9,270 nt of DNA from an uncultured Ectothiorhodospiraceae bacterium (GCA_947258945.1 CAMYKJ010000014.1:1-9270); one strand, 5' to 3'. Positions 1 through 8,658 are shown, numbered from the stretch's first letter. Program-made: numbers and translations. The notes: a model not told the origin generated them from the sequence alone.

Positions 1-972
1 TACCGGTTTGTCAGACTGGACGATTACCGCGAACTGCGCGGTCCACTGCATGACATGCTGGTGAGCAACGGGGTCCGCGGCACCCTGTTGCTGGCGAATG
101 AAGGTATCAACGGTACGGTTGCGGGCTCCCGCGAGGCTGTCGACGCCCTGCTCGACTGGCTGCGCAGCGATCCCCGGCTGGCGGACCTCGATTACAAGGA
201 AGCACTGGTCGCTCAGTTGCCGTTCAGGCGTACCCGGGTCAGGCTAAAGCGCGAAATCGTCACGCTCGGCGTACCCGGTATCGACCCGAACCGCGATGCG
301 GGCCGTTACGTGGCACCGTCCGACTGGAATGCACTGATCAGCGATCCGGATGTGCTGGTGGTCGATACGCGTAACGACTATGAGTACAGGGTCGGCAGCT
401 TCAGGAATGCGCTCAATCCGGAAACCACCACGTTCCGCGAATTTCCGGACTTCGTCAGGTCGCGGCTCGACCGGACGCGGCACAAAAAGGTCGCCATGTT
501 CTGTACCGGCGGCATTCGCTGCGAAAAATCCACCGCCTTCCTGAAACAGCAGGGATTCGACGAGGTGTACCACCTCAAGGGCGGCATCCTCAAGTACCTC
601 GAGGAGGTCAGCGAGGAGGACAGCCTCTGGGAAGGCGAATGCTTCGTCTTCGACGAGCGCGTCACGGTCAACCACCGACTGGAACCAGGCCGCTATGCAC
701 AGTGTCACGCCTGCCGCATGCCGGTGAGTACATCCACTATGGCGGACGCGCGATATGAGGCGGGTGTTTCCTGCCCGCACTGCCATGACCGGACGAGTGA
801 GACTCAAAAGGCCCGGTGTCGCGAACGCGAACGCCAGATCAGTCTGGCCAAAGAACACGGCGACGCCCACCTCGGCGACGAGGCCATCCACACGGCACAG
901 AAAAGACGTGCCGCCAAGCGACAGGCCAGACAGCGTCAACTATTGTTACAGGTGAAAGCGCATCCATTGTAG
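1..972 (+). CDS. trhO: tRNA uridine(34) hydroxylase TrhO (rhodanese family, former UPF0176/YceA), 5'-truncated
   Basis: TrhO performs oxygen-dependent 5-hydroxylation of uridine 34 in tRNA anticodons. The frame is open from base 1, and residues before the first ATG at 55 already match the family ([16 protein letters not shown]), so the true start lies outside the window, probably only 10-20 codons away. Seen in order, numbering codons from base 1: an N-terminal ferredoxin-like domain with [16 protein letters not shown]; a rhodanese domain with VDTRNDYE and the loop CTGGIRC, whose first Cys (codon 168) is the expected catalytic residue; then a C-terminal Cys-rich segment with CHAC (codons 235/238) and CPHC (258/261), a likely zinc site; and a basic tail. 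The gene is convergent with der, and its TAG stop lies inside a REP-like palindrome. Family assignment is firm; the function is from family knowledge. Confidence 0.93.
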   Translation, partial: YRFVRLDDYRELRGPLHDMLVSNGVRGTLLLANEGINGTVAGSREAVDALLDWLRSDPRLADLDYKEALVAQLPFRRTRVRLKREIVTLGVPGIDPNRDAGRYVAPSDWNALISDPDVLVVDTRNDYEYRVGSFRNALNPETTTFREFPDFVRSRLDRTRHKKVAMFCTGGIRCEKSTAFLKQQGFDEVYHLKGGILKYLEEVSEEDSLWEGECFVFDERVTVNHRLEPGRYAQCHACRMPVSTSTMADARYEAGVSCPHCHDRTSETQKARCRERERQISLAKEHGDAHLGDEAIHTAQKRRAAKRQARQRQLLLQVKAHPL

Positions 973-2425
973 GAGCGCACCGCGTGCGCGATTCAACAGG
1001 TAATATCGCAGCGCCGCGAATTATTCGCGCGTTCCCGCGCTGCACATGCCGTTTCAGACGCGCCTTGCGTTTTACCTGGCGCGGCGTCAACACGTTCTTT
1101 TTCCCCTTGAAGGGATTGCTCCCGGTCCGGAACTCGATACGAACCGGCGTGCCTGACAGTTTCAGCTTGTTCGAGAAGTACCTGGCAAGATAACGCCGGT
1201 AGGTGGCCGGCACCCGCTCGGTCTGGTTGCCGTGTATGACGATGACCGGCGGGTTGCGCCCGCCCTGGTGTGCGTAGCGCAACTTGATCCTGCGCCCGTG
1301 TACCAGCGGTGGCTGATGTTGCTGCACGGCCTGCTCGAGCAGGCCGGTCAGTGCCGGCGTTGACAGTTCCCGCATTGCCGAGGCATAGGCGGATGTAATC
1401 AGCGGAAACAGTTCACCCACAGCGGTGCCGTGCAGTGCCGAGATAGTCACGGTCGTGGCAAACCCGAGGAACGGCAACTTTCTGTCCAGCTGGTCCCTGA
1501 TGCGGTTGCGTTCATGCGTATCCAGACCGTCCCACTTGTTGACGGCGATCACCAGTGCGCGCCCCTTGTCGGCAATATATCCGGCCAGGCTGGCGTCCTG
1601 CTCGCTGATTTCCTGCTGTGCATCGAGCACCAGGATCACCACATGCGCCGCATCGATTGCCTGCAGTGTCTTGATGACGCTGAACTTCTCCACGGCCTCG
1701 TGGACACGGGCCCGGCGCCGGACACCGGCCGTATCGATCAGGGTATATCCCCTGCTGTCCCGCTCGAACGGAATGAATATGCTGTCGCGCGTGGTGCCCG
1801 GCATGTCGAAGGTCAGCACGCGCTCTGCGCCCAGCATGCGATTGATCAGGGTGGACTTGCCGACATTCGGACGCCCGACTACGGCGACCCGGATTCTGTC
1901 GGCGCCCGGTTCATCGGGCGTCGTATCCGGCACCGGTGGCAGGTAATCGATCGCGCATTCGGTGAGTGCCGCAAAACCACGACCCTGCGTTGCCGACAGC
2001 GGCAGCGGATCGCCGAGGCCAAGTGCATGAAATTCGATCAGCGCCGTGTCGGCGTTGGTCCCGTCTATTTTGTTGGCGACCAGCAGTACCTGCTTGCCGG
2101 TGCGGCGCAGGGCATCGGCCACGGCCTCGTCGCTCGCCGTCAACCCGTCGTGCACATCAACGAGAAACAGGACCAGGTCCGCCTCCGCTACCGCCTGCCA
2201 GGCCTGTTGCGCCATCAGGCTGTCGAGGTCGTTCGTTGCCTCACCGAGACCGCCGGTATCAATCACGATACAGGCACGGTCTCCAAGCATGCCGTCGCCA
2301 TACTGGCGGTCGCGGGTGAGGCCCGGGTAATCCGCAACGAGGGCATCGCGTGAACGCGTCAGGCGATTGAACAGGGTCGACTTGCCGACATTCGGCCGTC
2401 CAACGAGTGCGATAACCGGCAACAT
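839..2425 (-). CDS. der: Ribosome biogenesis GTPase Der (EngA), with an unusual C-terminal extension
   Basis: Der is an essential double GTPase acting in 50S subunit assembly. Two G domains are visible. The first has GRPNVGKST (residues 9-17), DTGG (56-59) and NKID (118-121). The second has GRPNVGKST (184-192), DTAG (231-234) and NKWD (about 300). A KH-like RNA-binding domain follows, ending with the typical [24 protein letters not shown] near residue 460 (about base 1048). The family normally stops about there. Here the frame continues about 60 residues to a TGA at 839-841, passing through a REP-like palindrome and 134 nt antisense to trhO, and this tail has no family resemblance. A +1 frame stop (TAA, complement of 1021-1023) lies just past the conserved core, so an indel or sequencing error could explain the tail. 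ATG at 2425 starts the G1 strand correctly, but no Shine-Dalgarno is visible. The gap to bamB is 48 nt. Confidence 0.95.
   Translation of the reverse strand: MLPVIALVGRPNVGKSTLFNRLTRSRDALVADYPGLTRDRQYGDGMLGDRACIVIDTGGLGEATNDLDSLMAQQAWQAVAEADLVLFLVDVHDGLTASDEAVADALRRTGKQVLLVANKIDGTNADTALIEFHALGLGDPLPLSATQGRGFAALTECAIDYLPPVPDTTPDEPGADRIRVAVVGRPNVGKSTLINRMLGAERVLTFDMPGTTRDSIFIPFERDSRGYTLIDTAGVRRRARVHEAVEKFSVIKTLQAIDAAHVVILVLDAQQEISEQDASLAGYIADKGRALVIAVNKWDGLDTHERNRIRDQLDRKLPFLGFATTVTISALHGTAVGELFPLITSAYASAMRELSTPALTGLLEQAVQQHQPPLVHGRRIKLRYAHQGGRNPPVIVIHGNQTERVPATYRRYLARYFSNKLKLSGTPVRIEFRTGSNPFKGKKNVLTPRQVKRKARLKRHVQRGNARIIRGAAILPVESRTRCAPTMDALSPVTIVDAVWPVAWRHVFSVPCGWPRRRGGRRRVLWPD
968..993. repeat. 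REP-like palindrome at the trhO/der junction
   Basis: The sequence GTAGGAGCG, then an imperfect palindrome, then CGCGATT. Its perfect stem is gcgca (975-979) with tgcgc (985-989) around a 5-nt loop. This is the layout of the common Pseudomonas/gammaproteobacterial REP type (GTAGGAGCG, stem, CGCGA), recalled from knowledge rather than searched. The trhO stop TAG (970-972) is part of the REP head. It is a singlet: I see no inverted partner nearby. No U-tract follows on either strand, so it is not a classical intrinsic terminator, although it may act as one or protect 3' ends. Confidence 0.6.
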
Positions 2426-2473
2426 GATTGTGATTGCTGTGCAGAGCGGAGCGGCGGGGTCACCGGTACCGGA

Positions 2474-3640
2474 TTATTCGAGCGTGAAGGCGGCCAGTTT
2501 GCCTGAATTCCCGTAGACGTAAAGCACATCGTCGACAACCAGCGGCTGCACGCTTACACCTTTTCCGTCCACCTCCATGCGGCCGGAGATTTTCCCGTCG
2601 TAGCGCGACAACAGGTGCACGTAGCCTTCGTAATCAGCGACCGCAATATAGCCATCGAACGGTTCCGGTGCCGTCAGCTTCCTGTTCGCGAGCTTGTCCT
2701 GTTTCCACGCGGCAGCGCCGGTATCGCGAGACAGTGCCCAGACATGACTGTTCTCGTCTGTCACGTACACCTGTGCATAATCCACACCGAGCCCGGCATG
2801 CGAGGACAGGTCGCGCTTCCAGCCAAGTGTGCCGGTGCGCAACTCGACCACGGCGACGCGGCCCTGGTAGGTCGTCACGAACACCGCACCACCGACAATG
2901 ACAGGGTCGCCGTCGATATCGACAATACGCTCGAGTTCCGAGCGCCCCTGCGGGATTGCGACGCTTGTCTCCCAGGCAACCAGGCCCTTTTCCGCGTCGA
3001 GCGCGACCAGCTTGCCGCTGGAGAATCCGGCAACGACCACCCCCTGCTGCACTGCCGGTGTACTCGTGCCGCGCAGGGTCAGTACCGGCACGCTCCTGTC
3101 ATAGATCCACAATGACTCCCCGTCGGTTGCAGACAGTGCGGTCAAGTTGCCATCCGCGCTCTGCACGATCACTTTCTCGAAATCGGTTTGCGGCACGGAC
3201 AGGACTTCACTGCTCACTTCTGCACGCCAGCGCTCGCTACCGTCGTCGGCATCGAGTGCAATGATCTTCGCGTTGCTGGTGCCGAGCAGGACCAGCCCTT
3301 CGCCGACGCCCGGGCCGGCAGATACGGCCGCACCGGTTTTCACGGTCCAGACCTCGTCGCCCGACAGCGCGTCGATCGCTACAACGCGGCCTTTCCGGTC
3401 AGCCGCATACACACGCCCGTCGCGCACGGCCGGGCGCAGGTTCAGATTGAATTCATCCAGACCCACGCCGATATCGCGGCTCCAGCGACGGTTGTACTTG
3501 ACCGGTTTTTCGACCGGCGTCAGTGCGGTCGGCGGTGCGGCATTATCTTCGCCTTCCAGCATGCCCGGCATCCAGGATTTAACCGTGGAGCAGCCGCTGG
3601 CAAGGCCCAGCAACAGCATGATTGCAAGACCACGAATCAC
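2474..3640 (-). CDS. bamB: Outer membrane protein assembly factor BamB (lipoprotein, beta-propeller)
   Basis: BamB is a periplasm-facing lipoprotein of the BAM complex that helps BamA insert beta-barrel proteins into the outer membrane. The 388-residue product begins with a lipoprotein signal (positive R3, hydrophobic LLLGLA, lipobox ASG-C17). Ser at +2 suggests outer-membrane sorting. Repeated PQQ-type blades follow, for example GRVVAIDALSGDEVW, NLTALSATDGESLW, GKLVALDAEKGLVAW and GRVAVVELRTGTLGW, consistent with an eight-bladed propeller. The start is GTG at 3640, forming a GTGA overlap of 4 nt with the yfgM stop, so translation is probably coupled. The next in-frame ATG (codon 8) would remove the charged n-region and is less likely. 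Length is normal for the family. Confidence 0.95.
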   Translation of the reverse strand: MIRGLAIMLLLGLASGCSTVKSWMPGMLEGEDNAAPPTALTPVEKPVKYNRRWSRDIGVGLDEFNLNLRPAVRDGRVYAADRKGRVVAIDALSGDEVWTVKTGAAVSAGPGVGEGLVLLGTSNAKIIALDADDGSERWRAEVSSEVLSVPQTDFEKVIVQSADGNLTALSATDGESLWIYDRSVPVLTLRGTSTPAVQQGVVVAGFSSGKLVALDAEKGLVAWETSVAIPQGRSELERIVDIDGDPVIVGGAVFVTTYQGRVAVVELRTGTLGWKRDLSSHAGLGVDYAQVYVTDENSHVWALSRDTGAAAWKQDKLANRKLTAPEPFDGYIAVADYEGYVHLLSRYDGKISGRMEVDGKGVSVQPLVVDDVLYVYGNSGKLAAFTLE

Positions 3641-4287
3641 AGTGAATCATCCATGGACGGCGCCGCCAGGACAACGGCATTGTCGAATTTAAGCTGCACC
3701 AGGTGGCGCCCGGGATACTCCAGGTTCATCAGCAACAGTGCTTCCTGGTAGGCATCGACCGCCTGCCGGGACTCGCCGCGCAGGCTGTAAATGTCACCGC
3801 GCAACTCACTGATCACGCCACCCTGGCCGACACTCGCCTCCGCCTCATGCAGCAGACCAAGTGCGGTATCGTAATCCTCGAGACTGATCAGCAACCTGGC
3901 GAGGCGCACTCGCGCGGTGTCGCGCAGTTCGTCGCTGCCATTGTCCAGCGCCCACTGCAGCTGCGTCCTGGCGGCATCCAGCTCATTGTCCTCGATGCGG
4001 AACTTCGCCAGCAGCATCGCAGCCAGTGTTGCATAGGGCGTACTGCTGAAGTCCGCGATCAGTACTCCGGCGTTGTCGCTTGCCGCCTTGACGTCGCCCG
4101 CCTGCATATCATTCATCATGACGGTGTATACGGCGGATGCCTGTTGCGCGGTACGTTCCTGCCAGGCAAACCACGCCCGGGCGCCGAACAGGATGGCAAG
4201 GCCGAGCACGACACCCGTTATGATCGAGCTGCCGTTTTCCTTCCACCATTTTTTCAGTTCTTCAAGCTGTTGGTCTTCTGTATCCAT
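3637..4287 (-). CDS. yfgM: YfgM family protein (TPR-containing ancillary SecYEG translocon subunit)
   Basis: YfgM proteins are inner-membrane, periplasm-facing TPR proteins. In E. coli YfgM associates with the SecYEG translocon and the chaperone PpiD. The 216-residue product has the hallmark acidic then aromatic N-terminus (MDTEDQQLEELKKWWKENG), one transmembrane segment at about residues 21-42 (SIITGVVLGLAILFGARAWF), and helical TPR-like repeats to the C-terminus. The start chosen is ATG at 4287, which has AGGAG 6 nt upstream; a TTG one codon earlier would leave only 3 nt spacing. It sits 35 nt after hisS and overlaps bamB by 4 nt, the usual hisS-yfgM-bamB-der order. Confidence 0.92.
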   Translation of the reverse strand: MDTEDQQLEELKKWWKENGSSIITGVVLGLAILFGARAWFAWQERTAQQASAVYTVMMNDMQAGDVKAASDNAGVLIADFSSTPYATLAAMLLAKFRIEDNELDAARTQLQWALDNGSDELRDTARVRLARLLISLEDYDTALGLLHEAEASVGQGGVISELRGDIYSLRGESRQAVDAYQEALLLMNLEYPGRHLVQLKFDNAVVLAAPSMDDSL

Positions 4288-4293
4288 CAACCA

Positions 4294-4298
4294 CTCCT
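4294..4298 (-). promoter_or_regulatory. Ribosome binding site of yfgM
   Basis: AGGAG on the minus strand, 6 nt before the ATG at 4287. It decides the start in favour of this ATG over the adjacent TTG. Confidence 0.7.
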
Positions 4299-4322
4299 GT
4301 ACCTGCCGTCAACGGGCTGCTG

Positions 4323-5618
4323 TCAGCATACCTGCCCGGCTGGATCATCTGAAAGCAGGCGACCGATCCGCGCAGCCAGACCGGACTGTGCGAGGATCTC
4401 CTGATCTGCATCGCTGCGCAGCGGCTTGAGGACCGCGGTTTGCTGTGCAATCTCGTCCTCGCCGAGAACCAGCGCAAAGCCCGCCCCGCTCCGGTCCGCC
4501 CGCTTGAACTGGCTCTTGAAGCTGCCGCCGCCGCAATTGACCTGCAGGCGCAATCCCGTGACCGCATTGCGCAGCTCGTCAGCGAGCACCAGTCCTCGCT
4601 GCGTCGCTCCGTGGCCGGACAGTACCATATATACATGCGGATCGCTGACGGGTAATTGTGCATCAGCGGACAGCAGTAATGCCAGCAACCGTTCCAGGCC
4701 GAGGGCGAAGCCGAATGCCGGCGTGGGACGACCGCCGAGATATTCCACCAGGCCATCGAAGCGCCCTCCGGCACACACGGTACCCTGCGCGCCGAGCTGG
4801 TCCGTCACCCATTCGAATACCGTCTTCGAATAGTAGTCCAGCCCGCGTACCAGCCGCGGGTTGACCTCGTAGGCCACCCCCGCCGCATCGAGCAGACTGC
4901 AAAACCCGCTGAAATGCTCGCGCGATTCCTCATCCAGGTAATCCGGCAGCTGCGGTGCCGAGGCAATCAGTGCCTGCATATCGGGGTTCTTGCTGTCCAG
5001 GATACGCAGGGGGTTGCTTTCCAGGCGCCGCGTGCTGTCTTCGTCCAGCCGGTCTGCATGTGTGCGCAGGTAATCGACCAGCGCCTCGCGATAGTCCGCC
5101 CGCGCGGCCGGCGTACCGAGTGAATTGACCTGCAACTTGGCGCCCCTGAGACCCAGCCGCGCCCACATACGCGCCGTCATGAAGATCATTTCCGCATCGA
5201 TATCCGGACCGGGCATGCCGAAGGCCTCGACACCGACCTGGTGAAACTGGCGATAGCGGCCTTTCTGCGGCCGTTCATGGCGGAACATCGGACCGCCATA
5301 CCAGAGCCGCTGCACCTGGTTGTGCAGCAAACCATGCTGCATACAGGCACGCACACAGCTTGCCGTCCCCTCGGGGCGCAGTGTAAGGCTGTCGCCGTTA
5401 CGGTCGTCGAAGGTATACATCTCCTTCTCGACGATGTCCGTGACCTCGCCGATGGAGCGGCTGAACAGCTCGGTCTTTTCCAGCAACGGCAACCTGATCT
5501 CGCGGTAGCCGTAGGCGTGTACGACCTCGCGCAGCGTGTCTTCCAGGTATTGCCAGGCTGATGTTTCCGCCGGGAGTATGTCATTCATACCCCGGACGGC
5601 CTGTATTGTCTTGGCCAT
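4323..5618 (-). CDS. hisS: Histidyl-tRNA synthetase
   Basis: Class II aminoacyl-tRNA synthetase charging tRNA-His. The 431-residue product starts with [16 protein letters not shown], the classical HisRS beginning. Motif 2 is visible in [13 protein letters not shown] and [17 protein letters not shown], the HisRS-specific signature in [15 protein letters not shown] and [12 protein letters not shown], and motif 3 in [14 protein letters not shown]. The C-terminal anticodon-binding domain follows (VYMVLSG to [12 protein letters not shown]). The frame is open 23 codons further upstream to a GTG touching the rodZ stop, but those residues have no HisRS resemblance, so ATG at 5618 is chosen. Its Shine-Dalgarno is weak. 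The preceding gene would normally be ispG, which is absent here; rodZ lies directly upstream. Confidence 0.96.
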   Translation of the reverse strand: MAKTIQAVRGMNDILPAETSAWQYLEDTLREVVHAYGYREIRLPLLEKTELFSRSIGEVTDIVEKEMYTFDDRNGDSLTLRPEGTASCVRACMQHGLLHNQVQRLWYGGPMFRHERPQKGRYRQFHQVGVEAFGMPGPDIDAEMIFMTARMWARLGLRGAKLQVNSLGTPAARADYREALVDYLRTHADRLDEDSTRRLESNPLRILDSKNPDMQALIASAPQLPDYLDEESREHFSGFCSLLDAAGVAYEVNPRLVRGLDYYSKTVFEWVTDQLGAQGTVCAGGRFDGLVEYLGGRPTPAFGFALGLERLLALLLSADAQLPVSDPHVYMVLSGHGATQRGLVLADELRNAVTGLRLQVNCGGGSFKSQFKRADRSGAGFALVLGEDEIAQQTAVLKPLRSDADQEILAQSGLAARIGRLLSDDPAGQVC

Positions 5619-5687
5619 GTATCCGGTCTGTTCCGTAAAGTGATCCGGTGTCTGTCTGCAGTTTTCGCAGCGGCTGTACCGCGGCAC
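5619..5687 (-). other. rodZ-hisS spacer where ispG would be expected
   Basis: A 69-nt non-coding spacer. In the gene order I recall from E. coli and Pseudomonas, ispG (about 1.1 kb) lies between rodZ and hisS. I see no ispG remnant here. The spacer is open in the hisS frame but translates to nothing recognisable ([17 protein letters not shown]). A weak gcgg/ccgc hairpin lies near its rodZ end; no terminator is evident. Confidence 0.6.
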
Positions 5688-6185
5688 TCAGCGCTCCGGG
5701 GGCGGTATTTCCAGGAACCCCGGCGACTGTTCATCGTCCGGCAGGTTCTGCGAATCCAGCATCCTGCTCACATACGGGTATGCCAGCCACAGCAGGACCA
5801 GTGCAAGCATCACCAGTATGACATTCCGTATCACAGTTGCCGACGGCAAGTGCAAGGAAGGCTTGCCGGCAGACTTGCGATTCACGGTCAGCGGCGGCGG
5901 CTCGCCGCTTTGACGGGTGTAATCACTTGCCAGTTCATCTTCCGGCAGGTCCAGCAGGCGCGCATAACTGCGCAGGTAACCCTGGACGAATATCGGCGCC
6001 GGCAGATGCTGCCTGTCATCGTTTTCCAGTGCATTGATTACCGACACATCCAGCTTGAGCTGTTGCGCCACGTTTTCCGCAGTCAGCCGTCGCGCCTCCC
6101 TGGCGGCCTTCAACCGGGCACCGATGGCGCCACTGTTGTCGGACCGGCCGGGCTCGCTGATGTCAGTTTCCCGACCGCCGCTCAT
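5688..6185 (-). CDS. rodZ: RodZ-type cytoskeleton protein, short form lacking the periplasmic domain
   Basis: RodZ links the MreB cytoskeleton to the cell-wall elongation machinery. The 165-residue product has a Cro-like helix-turn-helix domain at about residues 21-90 (IGARLKAAREARRLTAENVAQQLKL, then FVQGYLRSYARLLDLPEDEL), a short linker, and one transmembrane helix at about 119-139 (IRNVILVMLALVLLWLAYPYV). Only about 26 residues follow. E. coli RodZ is about 337 residues with a C-terminal periplasmic domain (DUF4115), which is missing here. The protein could still contact MreB through the HTH domain. ATG at 6185 has AGGAG 7 nt upstream and overlaps the pilF end by 23 nt. The short form may be natural in this lineage or a deletion product, since the adjacent ispG is also absent. 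Confidence 0.85.
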   Translation of the reverse strand: MSGGRETDISEPGRSDNSGAIGARLKAAREARRLTAENVAQQLKLDVSVINALENDDRQHLPAPIFVQGYLRSYARLLDLPEDELASDYTRQSGEPPPLTVNRKSAGKPSLHLPSATVIRNVILVMLALVLLWLAYPYVSRMLDSQNLPDDEQSPGFLEIPPPER

Positions 6186-6936
6186 TCTCCCACTCCTGCA
6201 GCAGCTGGTTCTGCTCGCTTTCGGGAAAATTATTTTTCAGTCTGAGGGCATAGTTGCCCCAGGCCTGGTAGTCCCCGAGTGCATTTTCCGTACGAATCGC
6301 AAGCCACAGGCTATCCGCGGTAGGTTCGCTTTCCTCATAGTAACGCTGCAGGTAGGCACGGGCGCTCAGGAAATTTCCTTCATCGAAACTGATTTTCCCC
6401 ATATTCAGCAGTGCGGGTGCATATCTGGGCTGGCTTTTCAGCGCCTGTTTGAGGTATTCCTCCGCACCCTTGTTGTCCGGCACGCCCATCAGGCAGATAC
6501 CCATGTTGGTCTGCGGCACCCAGGATGATCTGTAGTACGGGTTGTCCGCCGCGCGCCTGAACGCGTCCTCGGCCTCATCAAAGCGTTTCGCCTTGCACAG
6601 GAACTGTCCGTAATTGTTGCGTGCACTGCCATTCTCCGGATCCAGGCTCAGACTTTTCCGGTAATGCTTCTCTGCAAGCGTAACATCGCCCGCCTGCTCG
6701 TACATAACAGCGATGGCATCATGTGCGGGGGCATAATCCGGTGCCAGCGTGATTGCCTTTTCCAGACGGTTACGGGACTTTTCCAGATTCCCGGAACGCA
6801 TGTACTCGATGCCCAGCCGGGTGTTTGCCTGGGCCGCAGACAATGTGCGGGCCTTGTCATGCGAGTCCGGGCTGGTGGCGCAGGCCGGCAGTAACAGGGT
6901 GAATGCAATACTGATCAGTAACCGTCTATTGAACAT
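6163..6936 (-). CDS. pilF: Type IV pilus biogenesis/stability lipoprotein PilF (PilW), TPR pilotin
   Basis: PilF/PilW is the outer-membrane pilotin that localises and multimerises the PilQ secretin in type IV pili. The 257-residue product from ATG 6936 begins [19 protein letters not shown], a lipoprotein signal with Arg-Arg, a hydrophobic core and a lipobox LPA-C19; Ala at +2 suggests outer-membrane sorting. TPR repeats follow, for example [40 protein letters not shown] and [20 protein letters not shown], and the PilF-like [19 protein letters not shown] is present. The frame is open 42 codons further upstream but those residues lie inside rlmN and precede the signal peptide, so they are excluded. 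It overlaps rlmN by 11 nt and rodZ by 23 nt. The Shine-Dalgarno is modest. Confidence 0.9.
   Translation of the reverse strand: MFNRRLLISIAFTLLLPACATSPDSHDKARTLSAAQANTRLGIEYMRSGNLEKSRNRLEKAITLAPDYAPAHDAIAVMYEQAGDVTLAEKHYRKSLSLDPENGSARNNYGQFLCKAKRFDEAEDAFRRAADNPYYRSSWVPQTNMGICLMGVPDNKGAEEYLKQALKSQPRYAPALLNMGKISFDEGNFLSARAYLQRYYEESEPTADSLWLAIRTENALGDYQAWGNYALRLKNNFPESEQNQLLQEWENERRSGN
6193..6197 (-). promoter_or_regulatory. Ribosome binding site of rodZ
   Basis: AGGAG on the minus strand, 7 nt before the ATG at 6185 and located inside the pilF coding end. It supports this rodZ start. Confidence 0.65.
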
Positions 6937-8035
6937 GTCCCTGTACCTGGATGGTTGCCTGTACCCGCTCGCGCCGCCGCGTCCGGTCCTGGAATTCGCC
7001 GGCCAGCTGACCGCAGGCCGCATCGATATCATCGCCGCGCGTGCGCCGCGTGATGGTGACAATACCGGCCCGGTTCAGTATGGCGAAAAACCGGTCGATG
7101 CGTGACTGATCGCTGCGCCGGTAGCGGGTCGCAGGAAACGGATTGAACGGGATGAGGTTGACCTTGGCCGGAACACCCCGCAGACACTTGACCAGTTCAC
7201 GCGCATGCCTGTCGGTATCATTGATGCCGGCAAGCATGACGTATTCGAAGGTAACCCGGCGCCGGCCCTCGCCGACGTATTCCCTGCAACTGTCCAGCAG
7301 TTCGCCAATGGGGTATTTACGATTCAGCGGCACCAGCTCGTTACGCAGCGCGTCATCGGGTGCATGCAGCGACACCGCCAGGCTGACATCACAGTCCTCG
7401 CGCAACCGCCGGATGGCGGGTATCACACCGGCCGTGCTGAGTGTGACCCGACGTTTGGACAGACCGTAACCGAAGTCATCCAGCATGATACGGATGGCGC
7501 GGACCACGTTGTCGTAATTCAGCAACGGCTCGCCCATCCCCATCATGACCACGTTGGACACCTGGCGCGGTGCGCCCGGCCGCTGGTCGAGCAGGTGTGC
7601 GGCCATCCAGACCTGCGCAATGATCTCACCGGTTGACAGGTTACGGTTGAATCCCTGGCTGGCGGTGGAGCAGAAGCTGCAGTTCAGCATGCAGCCGACC
7701 TGCGAGGAGACACACAGGGTGCCGCGGTCGGCCTCGGGGATAAAGACCGTCTCGATGCAATTTCCGTCTTCGAGCCGGAACAGCCATTTACGCGAGCCGT
7801 CATCCGATACATTGTCTGCGGCGATTTCCGGCAGTCGAATCGACGTCCCGGCCGCCAGTCCGGCGCGCAGCGCCTTGCTGATATTGGTCATTGCCGCAAA
7901 GTCGGTCACCCCCTGGCCGTAGATCCACTTCATCAGCTGGGTCGCCCGGAACGGCTTTTCACCGCACGCGGTGAAATATGCCTCCAGCCCGGCGCGGTCG
8001 TAATCCAGCAGGTTGATTGTCGGTGATGCGGTCAT
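6926..8035 (-). CDS. rlmN: Dual-specificity RNA methyltransferase RlmN (radical SAM; 23S rRNA A2503 and tRNA A37)
   Basis: RlmN adds a C2 methyl group to A2503 of 23S rRNA and A37 of some tRNAs by radical SAM chemistry. The 369-residue product carries the 4Fe-4S motif CMLNCSFC (C115, C119, C122), the preceding conserved Cys (C108, in LCVSSQVGC) and the C-terminal Cys C341 in [11 protein letters not shown]. The last corresponds to the methyl-carrying cysteine C355 of E. coli. Other family motifs are [26 protein letters not shown] and VSLHAPDD. The start ATG at 8035 lies 20 nt after the ndk stop and has no obvious Shine-Dalgarno. A basic C-terminal tail of about 20 residues extends into the pilF start. 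Confidence 0.96.
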   Translation of the reverse strand: MTASPTINLLDYDRAGLEAYFTACGEKPFRATQLMKWIYGQGVTDFAAMTNISKALRAGLAAGTSIRLPEIAADNVSDDGSRKWLFRLEDGNCIETVFIPEADRGTLCVSSQVGCMLNCSFCSTASQGFNRNLSTGEIIAQVWMAAHLLDQRPGAPRQVSNVVMMGMGEPLLNYDNVVRAIRIMLDDFGYGLSKRRVTLSTAGVIPAIRRLREDCDVSLAVSLHAPDDALRNELVPLNRKYPIGELLDSCREYVGEGRRRVTFEYVMLAGINDTDRHARELVKCLRGVPAKVNLIPFNPFPATRYRRSDQSRIDRFFAILNRAGIVTITRRTRGDDIDAACGQLAGEFQDRTRRRERVQATIQVQGHVQ

Positions 8036-8055
8036 GTTGCAGTATCAGCGGGCGT

Positions 8056-8484
8056 TCAGCGTGTCCGCGCGCAGATCCCGTCGCTGAAGAAAAATTCGAT
8101 TTCCTGCGCCGCGGTTTCGGGTGCATCGGAACCGTGCACGGCATTCTCTTCGATACTCGCGGCAAAGTCCGCACGGAGGGTGCCGGGCGCGGCCTCGGCC
8201 GGGTTGGTGGCGCCCATGATTTCGCGGTTCTTCATGATGGCGTTCTCGCCTTCCAGCACCTGCACCACGACCGGCCCGGAGGTCATGTACTCGACCAGGT
8301 CAGGGTAAAACGGGCGCTCCCTGTGCACGGCATAGAACTCCCCGGCCTGTTCTTTCGTAAGATGCACCATTTTCGACGCGACAATGCGCAAGCCGTTGTT
8401 TTCGAAACGGCTGACGATTTCGCCGATCACGTTCTTCGCGACCGCATCGGGCTTGATAATGGAAAAGGTGCGTTCAATGGCCAT
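8056..8484 (-). CDS. ndk: Nucleoside diphosphate kinase
   Basis: Ndk transfers the gamma phosphate of NTPs to NDPs through a phosphohistidine and balances nucleotide pools. The 142-residue product starts [15 protein letters not shown], has the usual length, and carries the active-site signature ENAVHGSD with His117. [15 protein letters not shown] and [21 protein letters not shown] are also typical. The ATG at 8484 has GGAG 6 nt upstream; an alternative in-frame start 12 nt earlier overlaps that site and is rejected. It heads the leftward gene cluster, with rlmN 20 nt downstream, and is preceded by about 470 nt of non-coding DNA, where the operon promoter most likely lies. Confidence 0.96.
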   Translation of the reverse strand: MAIERTFSIIKPDAVAKNVIGEIVSRFENNGLRIVASKMVHLTKEQAGEFYAVHRERPFYPDLVEYMTSGPVVVQVLEGENAIMKNREIMGATNPAEAAPGTLRADFAASIEENAVHGSDAPETAAQEIEFFFSDGICARTR

Positions 8485-8490
8485 GCAAGA

Positions 8491-8494
8491 CTCC
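8491..8494 (-). promoter_or_regulatory. Ribosome binding site of ndk
   Basis: GGAG on the minus strand, 6 nt before the ATG at 8484. It decides the start against the upstream in-frame ATG. Confidence 0.65.
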
Positions 8495-8625
8495 ATACAT
8501 TTGCTTGAATAACGGGAAACCCGCCGTAAAACGGGAGGTTAGTGAATAATTTCAACGGGGTAGTTTAAGCGGAAGGGACGGCGCAAGCAATGCCGACAGG
8601 TCACTGATTAGACTTTTTAAAAAAC

Positions 8626-8655
8626 CACCACAGAGAACACAGAGGACACAGAGTG
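8626..8655 (+). repeat. Left inverted-repeat arm: three CACAGAG 9-mers
   Basis: Unit pattern caC + CACAGAG-AA, CACAGAG-GA, CACAGAG-TG. It matches the reverse complement of 8910-8939 except for the two bases AA versus CT after the first heptamer. Confidence 0.8.
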
Positions 8656-8658
8656 AAA

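Noticed and set aside
244..939. Minus-strand open frame (231 codons) opposite trhO
   Set aside because: It shadows trhO, which has intact catalytic and zinc-site motifs; the antisense product resembles nothing known to me.
1015..1029. Hairpin cgcgaa/ttcgcg as a terminator between der and trhO
   Set aside because: The stem is only 6 bp with a 3-nt loop, no U-tract follows on either strand, and the der frame reads through it.
1430..2353. Long plus-strand open frame (307 codons) opposite der
   Set aside because: It is antisense to the clearly conserved der gene, its product shows no recognisable motifs, and long antisense frames are expected in GC-rich coding DNA.
2463..2472. Perfect palindrome ccggtaccgg between bamB and der as an operator
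   Set aside because: A 10-nt GC-rich palindrome is easily explained by chance, and no regulator or further half-sites are visible.
5619..5687. GTG-initiated 23-residue N-terminal extension of hisS
   Set aside because: The classical HisRS start [16 protein letters not shown] fits the ATG at 5618, and the extension has no family resemblance.
6937..7062. 42-residue N-terminal extension of pilF inside rlmN
   Set aside because: A lipoprotein signal peptide begins exactly at the ATG at 6936, so an extension before it would destroy the signal.
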